Positions 1 to 8,723 are shown, counted from the first letter of the stretch. The stretch is 64,000 bases of DNA from Rhizobium sp. BK251 (GCF_004345245.1 NZ_SLUQ01000001.1:248001-312000), one strand, 5' to 3'. Made by a program: numbers and translations. The notes: generated by a model from the letters alone, not told the origin.

Positions 1-2
1 AC

Positions 3-923
3 GCGCATGGGGGGATCAACAGCCTTGATGCTGCTATCGCGCGAACCGCCGCCATGTCGGACGGCTTCAAGCGCAATCGGGTCTGGCCGATCTTCTATCT
101 GTGGCGCACGGGGCTCGGCGAGGTCGCCGAAGATCTCATTGGCCGCGTATGGGAAAGGGTGTCCGGCCGTGCCGCCGGCCCCGGCCTCCAGGATCTGACC
201 GACACCCTCATTGAGGGCGCAGCGCGTCCGCTCGTCACCCCTTTCTGGAGAGAGATGAAGACGGATGCCTTTCTCTGCTCGGATGTTTCCACCGAGAAAG
301 CAGGTGATGCCTGGCGTGCCACACGGCGCATCATCGAGGCGGTCGCGGCCGGTGCGAATGCGAAGACCGTCCACTTCGTCGGCCACAGCGCCGGGGCGAC
401 ATTCCTCGCGCACATGTTCGACCGCGCGAGGCAGGATGGTGTGTCGTTTGCCAAGCGCGTCGGCACCGTCAGCCTCTTTGCGCCCGCATGTGACGTGAGC
501 ACGTTCACCACCATGCTGAAGCCGGTTGCGCCCGACCTGGTCGCCAAACGCGAGCCTTTTGCCGTCTACAATCTGACTGACACAGCAGAGCGCGACGACA
601 ATGTGGTCGACCTCTACCGCAAATCGTTGCTCTATCTCGTCTCGAACGCGCTGGAGGGGAGGCCGGAGACGCCCATTGCGGGAATGGACAAGTTCATCAG
701 GGGACATGAGGAAGGCATAGCCTATCATCTCGCAGGGTCGACCGACCGCGACGGCAAGCCAATTCCCTTACCACGGCAGGTGAGCCGGTCTTCGTCTCAC
801 GGCGGGTTCGACAACGACCCTTTGACAATGAACCATGTGCTCGCCCGCGTGATCGGTGCGGCGGGGCCATCGGCTCTCAAGTGCGGCTTCAACTCGGCTG
901 AATTGTCGGGGGACCTGTTCTGA
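3..923 (+). CDS. alpha/beta-hydrolase fold protein, 5' end cut by window
   Basis: The frame stays open to the left window edge. Codons before the first ATG (base 54) read His-Gly-Gly-Ile-Asn-Ser, which resembles the oxyanion-hole HG motif of alpha/beta hydrolases, so the gene probably begins outside the window and ATG 54 is internal. A nucleophile-elbow motif Gly-His-Ser-Ala-Gly lies near base 380, preceded by a hydrophobic beta strand (VHFVGHSAG). A C-terminal SSSHGGFDND segment could carry the catalytic His. No signal peptide can be judged because the N-terminus is missing. The fold is clear, but the substrate (ester, lipid or other) is not. Confidence 0.7.
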   Translation, partial: AHGGINSLDAAIARTAAMSDGFKRNRVWPIFYLWRTGLGEVAEDLIGRVWERVSGRAAGPGLQDLTDTLIEGAARPLVTPFWREMKTDAFLCSDVSTEKAGDAWRATRRIIEAVAAGANAKTVHFVGHSAGATFLAHMFDRARQDGVSFAKRVGTVSLFAPACDVSTFTTMLKPVAPDLVAKREPFAVYNLTDTAERDDNVVDLYRKSLLYLVSNALEGRPETPIAGMDKFIRGHEEGIAYHLAGSTDRDGKPIPLPRQVSRSSSHGGFDNDPLTMNHVLARVIGAAGPSALKCGFNSAELSGDLF

Positions 924-1372
924 AAACCGAGCCGTTCTCAAGCTCTGGATGGCTGACATCGGCGCTGCAATGCAGCGATCAGGCGTTTGCGAACGGCGAA
1001 ACCAGTGCACCTCGCGCTAAATTGATAGCTGAACGTAGGCCGCTAGCCGTCACAATGCGCACGGGGCAGCCGGCTTAATACTTCAGGGTGATTGAGGTCG
1101 CGCGCAGCAGCATATCTCTTTGTTATAAAAGGACTTATTTCGGACCAAAATCTGCCGAACAAGCTATATTGCCCTTTTGCAAATTCGCTCTATCTCCTCG
1201 GAGCCGGAAACGAGATTTGCTTGGCTGGTGGTCGAGTGACCCCGAGACATCACGGTAATTTTGGCTTGCCCATACCGCAATGCAGCAATAAAAGGTTACC
1301 GGCATCTTAACGATGCGTTTGACGCAAACTGGAGAGGAACTCACCAGATTTACGCATAGAAGGAGACGTATG
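924..1372. other. gene-free stretch
   Basis: This is about 450 bases between the truncated hydrolase and the XRE regulator. Short open frames exist here but have no ribosome-binding site or recognisable protein character. The part from about 1110 to 1310 is more AT-rich than its surroundings and probably holds the promoter of the XRE gene. No repeat, tRNA or strong terminator was seen. Confidence 0.5.
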
Positions 1373-1612
1373 ATGTCCATTTCGTTGAATAATTTTCAAC
1401 ATGCTGTGCCGGTTGCCGGTGTTGGTAGCCGCGTGAAGGCGGCCCGTGAGGCGGTTGGTTATAGTATTGAAGATCTGGCCGTTACATGCGGCTTGGCAAT
1501 TCCGGAGATTTCCGCAATCGAAGACGGCTCGGATGCCGATCCTACAAGGCTGAAGCGCATCGCTGCCGCGCTCCAGCTTCCGTTGTCCGCATTGCTGGGC
1601 GCTGACGTTTGA
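1373..1612 (+). CDS. XRE-family helix-turn-helix regulator, small
   Basis: A 79-residue protein made almost entirely of one Cro/C1-type HTH domain (residues about 15-75), with the usual layout: a helix starting VKAAREAVGYS, the DLA turn, a recognition helix around CGLAIPEISAIEDG, and a closing helix LKRIAAALQLPLSALLG. AGGAG at 1361-1365 sits 7 bases before ATG 1373. An adjacent ATG at 1370 is possible, and a longer frame from 1313 lacks a ribosome-binding site. There is no sensor domain, so it is probably a simple repressor or phage-type regulator. Its target is unknown and no neighbouring operon is obvious. Confidence 0.75.
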   Translation: MSISLNNFQHAVPVAGVGSRVKAAREAVGYSIEDLAVTCGLAIPEISAIEDGSDADPTRLKRIAAALQLPLSALLGADV

Positions 1613-1864
1613 ATTTCGATCCCGGCTGCCCGGTCGATCATGACCGGACGGCCGGGAAACACCGTCAGATACTTGCCCCTCCCTCACGGCTCCTCACAGG
1701 GGCTTTGCCTGACGGATCGCGCTGCCGTCGATTGAATCCCGATGACATCGATCTGAGTTCCCCGGTGCAAAGCGTGGAAGCATCCCTTCGGCCGTATGTC
1801 GCGCCGGCTTTATCGGTGGAACCTCGCAGCGTCTCGCCCGTTCCTTTCCCGGAAAGGTGATGCC

Positions 1865-2302
1865 ATGACGAGATCGCTTATATACGGTGCGACCAAGGTC
1901 GATGAAACGAGCGGCGCGTATGCGGCCGTTGCCAGCCTCGAACAATTCCAGTGGAAGAGCCGGGTGATCGTCATCTTCTCGGATGATGACAATTCGCGTG
2001 CCGTGCGCCAGGAAAACCAGCTTCTTGGGGACCGGGACGGCCTTGCCGAGCGAGACATCGTGGTGCTGCGCGTGCGCGGATCGACGGTGTTGCCGCTCTT
2101 CGGCACCGGCCAGGGCCTGGATGGCGACGAGGTGCGCCGCGATCTCCAGGCGACCGAGCCCGGTGAATTTGCAGCAGTCCTCGTCGGCAAGGACGGCACG
2201 GTCAAGCTGCGCGTCAGCGAACCCATCAGCGATGGCGAGCTTTTTGCGATCGTAGACAGCATGCCGGTGCGGGCGGCGGAAGCCTTTCAGCCCGATCAAT
2301 AG
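1865..2302 (+). CDS. DUF4174-family protein
   Basis: A 145-residue protein matching the DUF4174 pattern: an N-terminal segment ending in FQWKSRVIVIFSDDD, then a run around AERDIVVLRV, then a C-terminal VGKDGTVKLRVSEP segment. Members are thioredoxin-fold-like proteins of unknown function, often exported. This copy has no obvious signal peptide from the chosen start. ATG 1865 was chosen because GGAAAGGTG lies just upstream; an upstream in-frame start at 1796 would add unrelated residues. It is followed 37 bases later by a small proline-rich gene in the same direction. Function unknown. Confidence 0.7.
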   Translation: MTRSLIYGATKVDETSGAYAAVASLEQFQWKSRVIVIFSDDDNSRAVRQENQLLGDRDGLAERDIVVLRVRGSTVLPLFGTGQGLDGDEVRRDLQATEPGEFAAVLVGKDGTVKLRVSEPISDGELFAIVDSMPVRAAEAFQPDQ

Positions 2303-2339
2303 ACCCCACCCAGATTTCAGGATGAGAAGGAGACCGGCA

Positions 2340-2510
2340 ATGTCCGTGCCTCATGAGCCCATCCCTGATCAGCCGTCGATGCCTCCTCCGGGCTGGAAGC
2401 CTGAATCGCCGATCAAAGAACCCGAACCCGACGTCTTGCCTGACGAGGTACCGTTGCCCAATCCGGACGAGAATAACGAACCGCCGAAACACGCGCGGCT
2501 TTACCTATAG
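2340..2510 (+). CDS. small proline-rich protein, 56 aa
   Basis: A 56-residue protein with 17 prolines (30 percent) plus many Glu and Asp residues, so it is almost certainly disordered. AAGGAG at 2328-2333 precedes ATG 2340 at normal spacing, which makes translation credible. It contains a Pro-Pro-Pro stretch that would normally call for elongation factor P. Its last six bases overlap the end of the convergent LysR gene. It has no transmembrane or signal segment and no recognisable family. It may be co-transcribed with the DUF4174 gene upstream. Confidence 0.55.
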   Translation: MSVPHEPIPDQPSMPPPGWKPESPIKEPEPDVLPDEVPLPNPDENNEPPKHARLYL

Positions 2511-3386
2511 GAAAATCCCGCGTTCCTCGCTGACCAGTTCCTGGAGGTAGTCGGCGACGGTGCGCACGCGGGCAAGGTCGCGTGCGCTCTCGTGATAGGT
2601 CGTCCAATAGGCGCGGCGGATCGAAAGATCGGGGAGGATGCGGTCGAGCTCCGGATACTGTCGGGCAATATAGTCGTGAAGGATGCCGATGCCTGCGCCG
2701 GATCGGACAGCCTCGGTCTGGCCGATGGCAGTGGAAATCTCAAAGGCCGCATCCCAGCTACGCATGATCTCGCCCGAGAAGTTGAGCGAAGCCGTGAAGA
2801 TCAGGTCCTCGACATAGCCGATGCGCGGATGCGCCTTCAGCGCCTCCTGATCCTGTGGTGTTCCCGCCGCAGCGAGATAGGCCTTCGAGGCATAGATCCC
2901 GAGCGAATAGTCGGTGAGCTTCGATGAAACGAGGCGGCCCTGCTCCGGCCCCTCCAGGGTGATCGCGATGTCGGCCTCGCGCTGGGACAGCGAAAAGGAG
3001 CGGGGGATCGGCACCAGCTGGATGCGAAGTTCTGGGTAGCGCTTGATCAGCCGCCCCAGCCGCGGCGCCAGGAAGGACACGCCGAAGCCGTCCGGCGCAC
3101 CGATCCGGACCGTGCCGGCAATCGCGCCGTCCACCCGCCCGACGCTCGCCTGCGCCCGCAGCATCTCGGTTTCCATCCGCTCGGCGGCATGCAGGAAGAG
3201 CTCGCCTTCGGCGGTAAGTTCGCAACCGTTTGTGCGGCGAACGAGCAGGCGCGCCTTGAGGCTCTCTTCCAGCGTGGTCATCCGCCTGCTTAGTGTGGCA
3301 TGATTGACGCCGAGCCTTTTTGAGGCGGCAAGGATCTGCCCCGTTCGCGCAACCGCCAGGAACATCCGCGCGTCGTCCCAATCCAT
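2505..3386 (-). CDS. LysR-family regulator, divergent from mmsA
   Basis: A 293-residue LysR-type regulator. Residues 1-60 carry the winged HTH (ARMFLAVARTGQILAASKRLGVNH, then TLSRRMTTLEE), followed by the linker helix and a periplasmic-binding-like effector domain (about 90-290). A GTG lies 6 bases further upstream, but GGAGG sits correctly for ATG 3386. The gene is transcribed away from methylmalonate-semialdehyde dehydrogenase with a 110-bp shared promoter region, the standard arrangement for a LysR activator and its target. I infer that it controls that gene. The domain family is certain, the target is inference. Confidence 0.85.
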   Translation of the reverse strand: MDWDDARMFLAVARTGQILAASKRLGVNHATLSRRMTTLEESLKARLLVRRTNGCELTAEGELFLHAAERMETEMLRAQASVGRVDGAIAGTVRIGAPDGFGVSFLAPRLGRLIKRYPELRIQLVPIPRSFSLSQREADIAITLEGPEQGRLVSSKLTDYSLGIYASKAYLAAAGTPQDQEALKAHPRIGYVEDLIFTASLNFSGEIMRSWDAAFEISTAIGQTEAVRSGAGIGILHDYIARQYPELDRILPDLSIRRAYWTTYHESARDLARVRTVADYLQELVSEERGIFL

Positions 3387-3496
3387 TGTCACCTCCGGAC
3401 TTTAATTCTTGCACAACCGTTGCTTATAGCAGCTGATTGATTTGTGTAAATTGAAGTGCGATGCTCGTACCATCAAGAGAAAAGAGGAGGCATACC

Positions 3497-4993
3497 ATGC
3501 GAGAGATTGGCCATTTCATTGGCGGCAAGTCCGTCCCCGGAACGAGCGGCCGCACCAGCGACGTATTCAACCCGGCCACCGGCGAAGTGCAGGCGAAGGT
3601 CGCGCTCGCAAGCGTCGACGAGATCCGCGCGGCAGTCGAGAACGCCAAGGCTGCCCAGCCGAAATGGGCTGCGACCAATCCGCAGCGTCGCGCCCGCGTT
3701 TTCATGAAGTTCGTCGACCTGCTCAACCAGAACATGGATGAGCTCGCCACGCTGCTCTCCAGCGAGCACGGCAAGACGGTCGAGGACTCCAAGGGCGATA
3801 TCGTCCGCGGCCTCGAAGTCTGCGAATTCGTCATCGGCATCCCGCATCTGTCGAAGGGTGAGTTCACCGAAGGCGCCGGTCCACAGATCGACATGTACTC
3901 GATCCGCCAGCCGGTCGGCATCGGCGCGGGCATCACGCCGTTCAACTTCCCGGGCATGATCCCGATGTGGATGTTCGCCCCGGCGATTGCCTGCGGCAAC
4001 GCCTTCATCCTGAAGCCGTCCGAGCGCGATCCGTCCCTGCCGATCCGCCTTGCCGAACTGATGATCGAAGCCGGCCTGCCGGCAGGCATCCTCAATGTGG
4101 TCAACGGTGACAAGGCGGCCGTAGATGCGATCCTCGCCGATCCGGATATCGGCGCCGTCTCCTTCGTCGGCTCCACCCCGATCGCCCGCTATGTCTACGG
4201 TACGGCCGCGATGAACGGCAAGCGCGCCCAGTGCTTCGGCGGCGCCAAGAACCATATGATCATCATGCCCGACGCCGACATGGACCAGGCAGTCAACGCG
4301 CTGATGGGTGCCGGCTATGGCTCTGCCGGCGAACGCTGCATGGCCGTCTCGGTCGCAGTGCCGGTCGGCGAGGACACGGCCAATCGTCTGGTCGAAAAGC
4401 TGACGCCGAAGATCGAGTCCCTGCGCATTGGACCTTATACCGATGAGAAGGCGGATATGGGTCCGGTCGTCACCAAGGATGCCTACAACCGCATCAGGGG
4501 CCTGATCAACAGCGGCGTCGAACAGGGTGCAAAGCTCGTCGTTGACGGCCGCGACTTCAGGCTGCAGGGCTACGAAAACGGCTATTTCGTCGGCGGCTGC
4601 CTGTTCGACCATGTCACTCCCGAAATGGACATCTACAAGACCGAGATCTTCGGACCGGTGCTTTCGGTTGTCCGCGCCCGGAACTATGAAGAGGCCCTCG
4701 ACCTGCCGATGAAGCATGAGTACGGCAATGGTGTCGCGATCTATACCCGCGACGGCGATGCCGCACGCGACTTTGCATCGCGCATCAACATCGGCATGAT
4801 CGGTATCAACGTGCCGATCCCGGTTCCGCTCGCCTATCATTCCTTTGGCGGCTGGAAGGCATCCAGCTTCGGCGACCTTAACCAGCACGGCACCGACTCG
4901 ATCAAGTTCTGGACTCGGACCAAGACCGTCACGGCCCGCTGGCCGTCCGGCATCAAGGGCGGCGCCGAATTCGTCATGCCCACGATGAAGTAA
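3497..4993 (+). CDS. mmsA: CoA-acylating methylmalonate-semialdehyde dehydrogenase
   Basis: A 498-residue ALDH-superfamily enzyme of the usual MmsA/IolA length. It converts (methyl)malonate semialdehyde to propionyl-CoA or acetyl-CoA with NAD and CoA, in valine, thymine or inositol breakdown. The catalytic Cys is residue 281 (GSAGERCMA). The general-base Glu of ordinary ALDHs is replaced: the motif reads FGGAKNH, as expected for the CoA-dependent branch. The NAD-binding FVGSTPIA segment is present. GAGGAGG at 3484-3490 fixes the start at 3497. No other valine or inositol genes are nearby, so mmsA and iolA cannot be told apart by context. A divergent LysR gene lies upstream and a strong terminator follows. 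Confidence 0.92.
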   Translation: MREIGHFIGGKSVPGTSGRTSDVFNPATGEVQAKVALASVDEIRAAVENAKAAQPKWAATNPQRRARVFMKFVDLLNQNMDELATLLSSEHGKTVEDSKGDIVRGLEVCEFVIGIPHLSKGEFTEGAGPQIDMYSIRQPVGIGAGITPFNFPGMIPMWMFAPAIACGNAFILKPSERDPSLPIRLAELMIEAGLPAGILNVVNGDKAAVDAILADPDIGAVSFVGSTPIARYVYGTAAMNGKRAQCFGGAKNHMIIMPDADMDQAVNALMGAGYGSAGERCMAVSVAVPVGEDTANRLVEKLTPKIESLRIGPYTDEKADMGPVVTKDAYNRIRGLINSGVEQGAKLVVDGRDFRLQGYENGYFVGGCLFDHVTPEMDIYKTEIFGPVLSVVRARNYEEALDLPMKHEYGNGVAIYTRDGDAARDFASRINIGMIGINVPIPVPLAYHSFGGWKASSFGDLNQHGTDSIKFWTRTKTVTARWPSGIKGGAEFVMPTMK

Positions 4994-5018
4994 GCACTTC
5001 TTTCGAGAGACAACGAAG

Positions 5019-5041
5019 CGGGCCCGATGGGCCCGTTTTTC
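5019..5041 (+). terminator. rho-independent terminator after mmsA
   Basis: A perfect 7-bp stem CGGGCCC / GGGCCCG with a GAT loop is followed by TTTTT. It starts 25 bases after the mmsA stop codon. Confidence 0.9.
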
Positions 5042-5122
5042 GTATGGCGATGGGCAGGGCGTCGCAAATGCCCCAGCCTGCTTCACAATGCCCCAGGCTT
5101 GGGCCGGCAGACGGGCGAAACG

Positions 5123-5137
5123 TGAATGTGAATTTCA
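5123..5137 (+). promoter_or_regulatory. iron-responsive operator (IRO-box) match upstream of rirA
   Basis: The sequence TGA-ATGTGAATT-TCA matches the TGA-N9-TCA pattern described for rhizobial IRO boxes bound by RirA. It lies 73 bases before the rirA start codon in an AT-rich stretch, consistent with autoregulation. The motif is short, so chance occurrence is possible; the position is what makes it credible. Confidence 0.5.
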
Positions 5138-5209
5138 TATTTTGGAATTGTTCAAAACTAGGAAAGGCACTATATACCTTCGCACGAGGCCATGATTCAG
5201 GAGACGGGC

Positions 5210-5689
5210 ATGCGTTTGACCAAGCAGACCAACTATGCAGTGCGCATGTTGATGTACTGTGCAGCGAATGACGGACGTTTGAGCCGCATTCCGGAAATCG
5301 CCAAGGCCTACGGTGTTTCGGAGCTGTTTCTCTTTAAGATTCTCCAGCCCCTCAACAAGGCGGGATTGGTCGAAACTGTGCGTGGTCGCAATGGCGGCGT
5401 GCGTCTCGGCAAGCCTGCGAAGTCCATCAGCCTGTTCGACGTCGTCAAGGTCACCGAGGACAGCTTCGCAATGGCCGAATGCTTCGAGGATGACGGTTTC
5501 GTCGAGTGCCCGCTGATCGACAGCTGCGGGCTGAACTCGGCCCTGAGAAAGGCGCTGAACGCCTTCTTCGAGGTCTTGATGCAATACTCGATCGACGATC
5601 TCGTGAAGTCGCGCCCGCAGATCAACTTCCTGCTTGGCATCGGCGGCGACGAATTTTCCAAGACCGCCATCACCGCGCCGGCGGCCTGA
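5210..5689 (+). CDS. rirA: RirA, Rrf2-family iron-sulfur iron regulator
   Basis: A 159-residue Rrf2-family protein. The N-terminal winged HTH (MRLTKQTNYAVRMLMYCA through a GLVETVRGRNGGVRL wing) is near-identical in character to rhizobial RirA, the Fe-S cluster repressor of iron-uptake genes. The three cluster cysteines are at 91, 100 and 106 (AECFEDDGFVECPLIDSC). The usual RirA spacing is 91/99/105, so there is one extra residue between the first two. The start was set at MRLTK (5210); an earlier ATG at 5192 adds six residues not expected in the family. It is monocistronic with its own terminator. Iron-dependent autoregulation is suggested by the operator match upstream. Confidence 0.93.
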   Translation: MRLTKQTNYAVRMLMYCAANDGRLSRIPEIAKAYGVSELFLFKILQPLNKAGLVETVRGRNGGVRLGKPAKSISLFDVVKVTEDSFAMAECFEDDGFVECPLIDSCGLNSALRKALNAFFEVLMQYSIDDLVKSRPQINFLLGIGGDEFSKTAITAPAA

Positions 5690-6024
5690 TACGCAATCCA
5701 TAAAATGCTCGTGAAAATCGCGGCTGCCATCGACGGCCGCGATTTCGTTTTGGCCCGATGCTGCCCTCTTATGGAATCGAGTGAAAGGCCGGTGATTTGG
5801 CCTCGAAAATACCGAATATGGCGAAATTCATGGTCTGCGCGTCCGATTATTTCTAATTCAGGCCAGTTTTTGTGTTAAAATTTCGAAGGCGGGGCGCCGG
5901 GAAAAATTTTCGGCGTGGCATGTTGCTTTCATGGGATAAATATCGTTCCATCCGCCGTCGATCCGGATTGCAATTTTCCGGATCCTAAAATCTTTAAAAA
6001 AGAACAAACCTGGGAAACGACATC
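5690..6024. other. gene-free stretch between rirA and dppA
   Basis: This 335-base gap holds the rirA terminator (5715-5750) and an AT-rich region (about 5840-6000) that presumably carries the dpp promoter. No small gene with a credible ribosome-binding site was seen. Confidence 0.5.
5715..5750 (+). terminator. terminator after rirA
   Basis: A 10-bp stem AAATCGCGGC / GCCGCGATTT with an 11-nt loop is followed by CGTTTT. It begins 26 bases after the rirA stop. Confidence 0.75.
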
Positions 6025-7620
6025 ATGAAAAAGATCTCTGTCCTGCTGGCGGTGACAGCCTTGGCTTCGGTCATGGCGACAACCGCTTGGTCGAAAACGC
6101 TTGTCTATTGCTCCGAAGGATCGCCGGAAGGCTTCGATCCCGGCATCTACACGGCGGGCACCACCTTCGATGCTTCCTCGCGCACGGTCTACAGCCGCCT
6201 CGTGGAATTCAAGCATGGCAAGACCGAGGTCGAGCCGGGCCTCGCCGAGAGCTGGACGATTTCCGATGACGGCACGCAGTACACTTTCAAGCTGCGCCCG
6301 GGCGTAAAGTTCCAGACGACCGAATTCTTCACGCCGTCGCGCGATCTCACTGCTGACGACGTCGTCTTCTCGTTCGAGCGTCAGCTGAAGTCTGACAGCC
6401 CGTGGGCAAAGTACACCGCAGGCATCTCCTACGAATATGCTGCAGGCATGGGCTTCCCTGACCTCATCAAGTCGGTCGAGAAGGTTGATGACCTGACTGT
6501 CAAATTCACCTTGAACCGTCCGGAAGCTCCGTTCCTCGCTGACCTCGCGATGGACTTCGCTTCGATCCTGTCGAAGGAATATGCCGACAAGCTGCAGGCC
6601 GACGGCAAGATGGAACAGATGAACCAGATGCCACTCGGCACCGGTCCGTTCACCTTCGTCGCCTACCAGCCGGATGCAGTTATCCGCTACCAGGCCAACC
6701 CGACCTACTTCAAGGGCAAGGAAAAGATCGACGATCTCGTCTTCGCGATCACGCCGGATGCATCGGTTCGCGCCCAGAAGCTGAAGGCCGGCGAATGCCA
6801 CATCATGCCGTATCCGAACGCCGCTGACGTCAAGGATCTGAAGGCTGACTCCAGCCTCACGGTTCTGGAACAGCCGGGCCTGAACGTCGCCTACCTCGCC
6901 TACAACACGCTGCAGGCTCCCTTCGACAAGCCTGAAGTGCGCAAGGCGCTGAACATGGCGATCAACAAGCAGGCGATCGTCGACGCCGTCTTCCAGGGCG
7001 GTGGCCAGGTTGCCAAGAACCCGATCCCGCCGACGATGTGGTCGTATGACAACTCCATCAAGGATGACCCGTACAACCCGGAAGAGGCCAAGAAGGCTCT
7101 TGAGGCCGCTGGCGTCAAGGATCTCAGCATGAAGATCTGGGCGATGCCGGTTTCGCGTCCGTACATGCTCAATGCTCGTCGCGCCGCCGAATTGATGCAG
7201 GCTGATCTTGCGAAGATCGGCGTCAAGGTCGAGATCGTCACGCACGAATGGGCTGAATACCTGAAGCTGTCGAAGGACAAGAACCGCGATGGCGCCGCCA
7301 TCCTCGGCTGGACCGGCGACAACGGCGATCCGGACAACTTCCTCGACACCCTGCTCGGCTGCGAAGCCGTCGGCGGCAACAACCGCGCGCAGTGGTGCAA
7401 CAAGGAATTCGATGCCCTCGTGAAGAAGGCCAAGACCACCTCTGACGTCGGCGAGCGCACCAAGCTCTACGAACAGGCACAGGTCGTCTTCAAGAAGGAA
7501 GCTCCGTGGGCGACGCTTGATCATTCCACCGAGTTCGTTCCGATGAGCGCAAAGGTGTCCGGCTTCGTGCAGGATCCGGTTGGCGTTCACCGTTTTGACG
7601 GCGTTGATATCGCCGAATAA
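6025..7620 (+). CDS. dppA: dipeptide ABC transporter, periplasmic binding protein
   Basis: A 531-residue SBP_bac_5 family protein. Residues 1-23 form a classic signal peptide (Lys-Lys, then a hydrophobic run ending TTAWSK). The mature N-terminus LVYCSEGSPEGFDP followed by TTFDASS is the DppA hallmark. It binds dipeptides in the periplasm and delivers them to DppBC. In Rhizobium leguminosarum the orthologous system also takes up delta-aminolevulinic acid, which would fit next to the iron regulator rirA, though that link is only suggestive here. It is the first gene of dppABCDF and is followed by a strong intercistronic hairpin, as is common when a binding protein must outnumber its permease. 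Confidence 0.93.
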   Translation: MKKISVLLAVTALASVMATTAWSKTLVYCSEGSPEGFDPGIYTAGTTFDASSRTVYSRLVEFKHGKTEVEPGLAESWTISDDGTQYTFKLRPGVKFQTTEFFTPSRDLTADDVVFSFERQLKSDSPWAKYTAGISYEYAAGMGFPDLIKSVEKVDDLTVKFTLNRPEAPFLADLAMDFASILSKEYADKLQADGKMEQMNQMPLGTGPFTFVAYQPDAVIRYQANPTYFKGKEKIDDLVFAITPDASVRAQKLKAGECHIMPYPNAADVKDLKADSSLTVLEQPGLNVAYLAYNTLQAPFDKPEVRKALNMAINKQAIVDAVFQGGGQVAKNPIPPTMWSYDNSIKDDPYNPEEAKKALEAAGVKDLSMKIWAMPVSRPYMLNARRAAELMQADLAKIGVKVEIVTHEWAEYLKLSKDKNRDGAAILGWTGDNGDPDNFLDTLLGCEAVGGNNRAQWCNKEFDALVKKAKTTSDVGERTKLYEQAQVVFKKEAPWATLDHSTEFVPMSAKVSGFVQDPVGVHRFDGVDIAE

Positions 7621-7640
7621 CTGAAACTATGTAAGAATGC

Positions 7641-7690
7641 CCGGCAAGATCGGGCTTTGCCGGCGGTCAGGTTTGACACCTGACCGCCGG
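7641..7690 (+). promoter_or_regulatory. dppA-dppB intercistronic hairpins
   Basis: A perfect 13-bp inverted repeat (arms 7660-7672 and 7678-7690, starting CCGGCGGTCAGGT) has no T-run after it, so it is probably an mRNA-stabilising or attenuating hairpin and not a full terminator. A second 7-bp hairpin (7641-7647 with 7657-7663) shares four bases with the first arm, so the two cannot both form completely. Confidence 0.7.
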
Positions 7691-7709
7691 AACAATATGG
7701 ACATCTGCC

Positions 7710-8714
7710 ATGCTGCGATTTTTTGTCGGACGCCTCGCGGTCCTGATCCCAACTTTCATTGGCGTTTCGCTCATCGCGTTCTCGTTCATCCGCCTCTTGC
7801 CCGGTGATCCGGTCATGCTGATGTCGGGCGAACGCGTGATGGCGCCCGAACGTCATGCCCAGATCATGCACGATCTCGGCCTCGACCGCCCGGTCTACCT
7901 CCAGTACCTCGACTATCTCGGCAACGTGGTGCAGGGCGATCTGGGTTCGTCGATCGTGACCAAGCGCCCGGTCCTCCAGGAATTCGGCTCGCTGTTTCCG
8001 GCGACGCTGGAGCTTTCAATTTGTGCAATCATCCTGGCGATCTGTCTTGGGATACCTGCCGGGGTCTTCGCTGCGGTCAAGCGGGGTACCTGGTTCGACC
8101 AGGGGGTGATGGGCGTTGCCCTTGTCGGCTATTCGATGCCGATCTTCTGGTGGGGCCTGCTGCTGATCGTTCTCTTCTCGAATACGCTGCACTGGACACC
8201 CGTCTCCGGCCGTATCTCTCTCATGTACTTCTTCAAGCCGGTCACCGGCTTCATGCTGATCGACAGTCTGCTTTCCGGCCAGGCTGGCGCCTTCAAGTCG
8301 GCGGTCTCCTCACTGATCCTGCCGACGATTGTGCTTGGTACGATCCCGCTTGCGGTCATCGCTCGCCAGACGCGTTCAGCCATGCTGGAAGTCCTGGGCG
8401 AAGACTACGTCCGCACGGCAAAGTCGAAGGGCCTTAACCCGTTCCGTGTCGTCGGCGTGCATGCGCTTCGAAACGCGATGATCCCGGTCGTCACCTCGAT
8501 CGGCCTGCAGGTCGGCGTTCTCCTGGGCGGTGCGATCCTTACGGAAACGATCTTCTCCTGGCCGGGCATCGGCAAATGGATGGTCGATGCGGTCTTCAAG
8601 CGCGACTACACCGTCGTCCAAGGCGGTCTTCTCCTCATCGCCGGCATCGTGATGCTCGTCAACCTGATCGTCGACCTTCTCTACGGTCTGATCAATCCAC
8701 GCATTCGTCACTAG
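7710..8714 (+). CDS. dppB: dipeptide ABC transporter permease DppB
   Basis: A 334-residue inner-membrane permease of the oligopeptide type. The N-terminal FVGRLAVLIPTFIGVSLIAFSF helix is the standard DppB start. A large periplasmic loop follows, then the BPD_transp_1 domain with the EAA loop (EVLGEDYVRTAKSKGL) that docks on the ATPases. About six transmembrane helices can be read. It pairs with DppC (9 bases downstream) to form the channel. Confidence 0.93.
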   Translation: MLRFFVGRLAVLIPTFIGVSLIAFSFIRLLPGDPVMLMSGERVMAPERHAQIMHDLGLDRPVYLQYLDYLGNVVQGDLGSSIVTKRPVLQEFGSLFPATLELSICAIILAICLGIPAGVFAAVKRGTWFDQGVMGVALVGYSMPIFWWGLLLIVLFSNTLHWTPVSGRISLMYFFKPVTGFMLIDSLLSGQAGAFKSAVSSLILPTIVLGTIPLAVIARQTRSAMLEVLGEDYVRTAKSKGLNPFRVVGVHALRNAMIPVVTSIGLQVGVLLGGAILTETIFSWPGIGKWMVDAVFKRDYTVVQGGLLLIAGIVMLVNLIVDLLYGLINPRIRH

Positions 8715-8723
8715 GAGCGGCTC

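Noticed and set aside
3473..5086. Long open frame antisense to mmsA (537 codons)
   Set aside because: It mirrors the coding frame of a clear MmsA gene. High-GC DNA often keeps the antisense frame open. It has no ribosome-binding site and no family resemblance.
5929..7590. Long open frame antisense to dppA (553 codons)
   Set aside because: It is a shadow of dppA, with no protein motif and low plausibility of composition.
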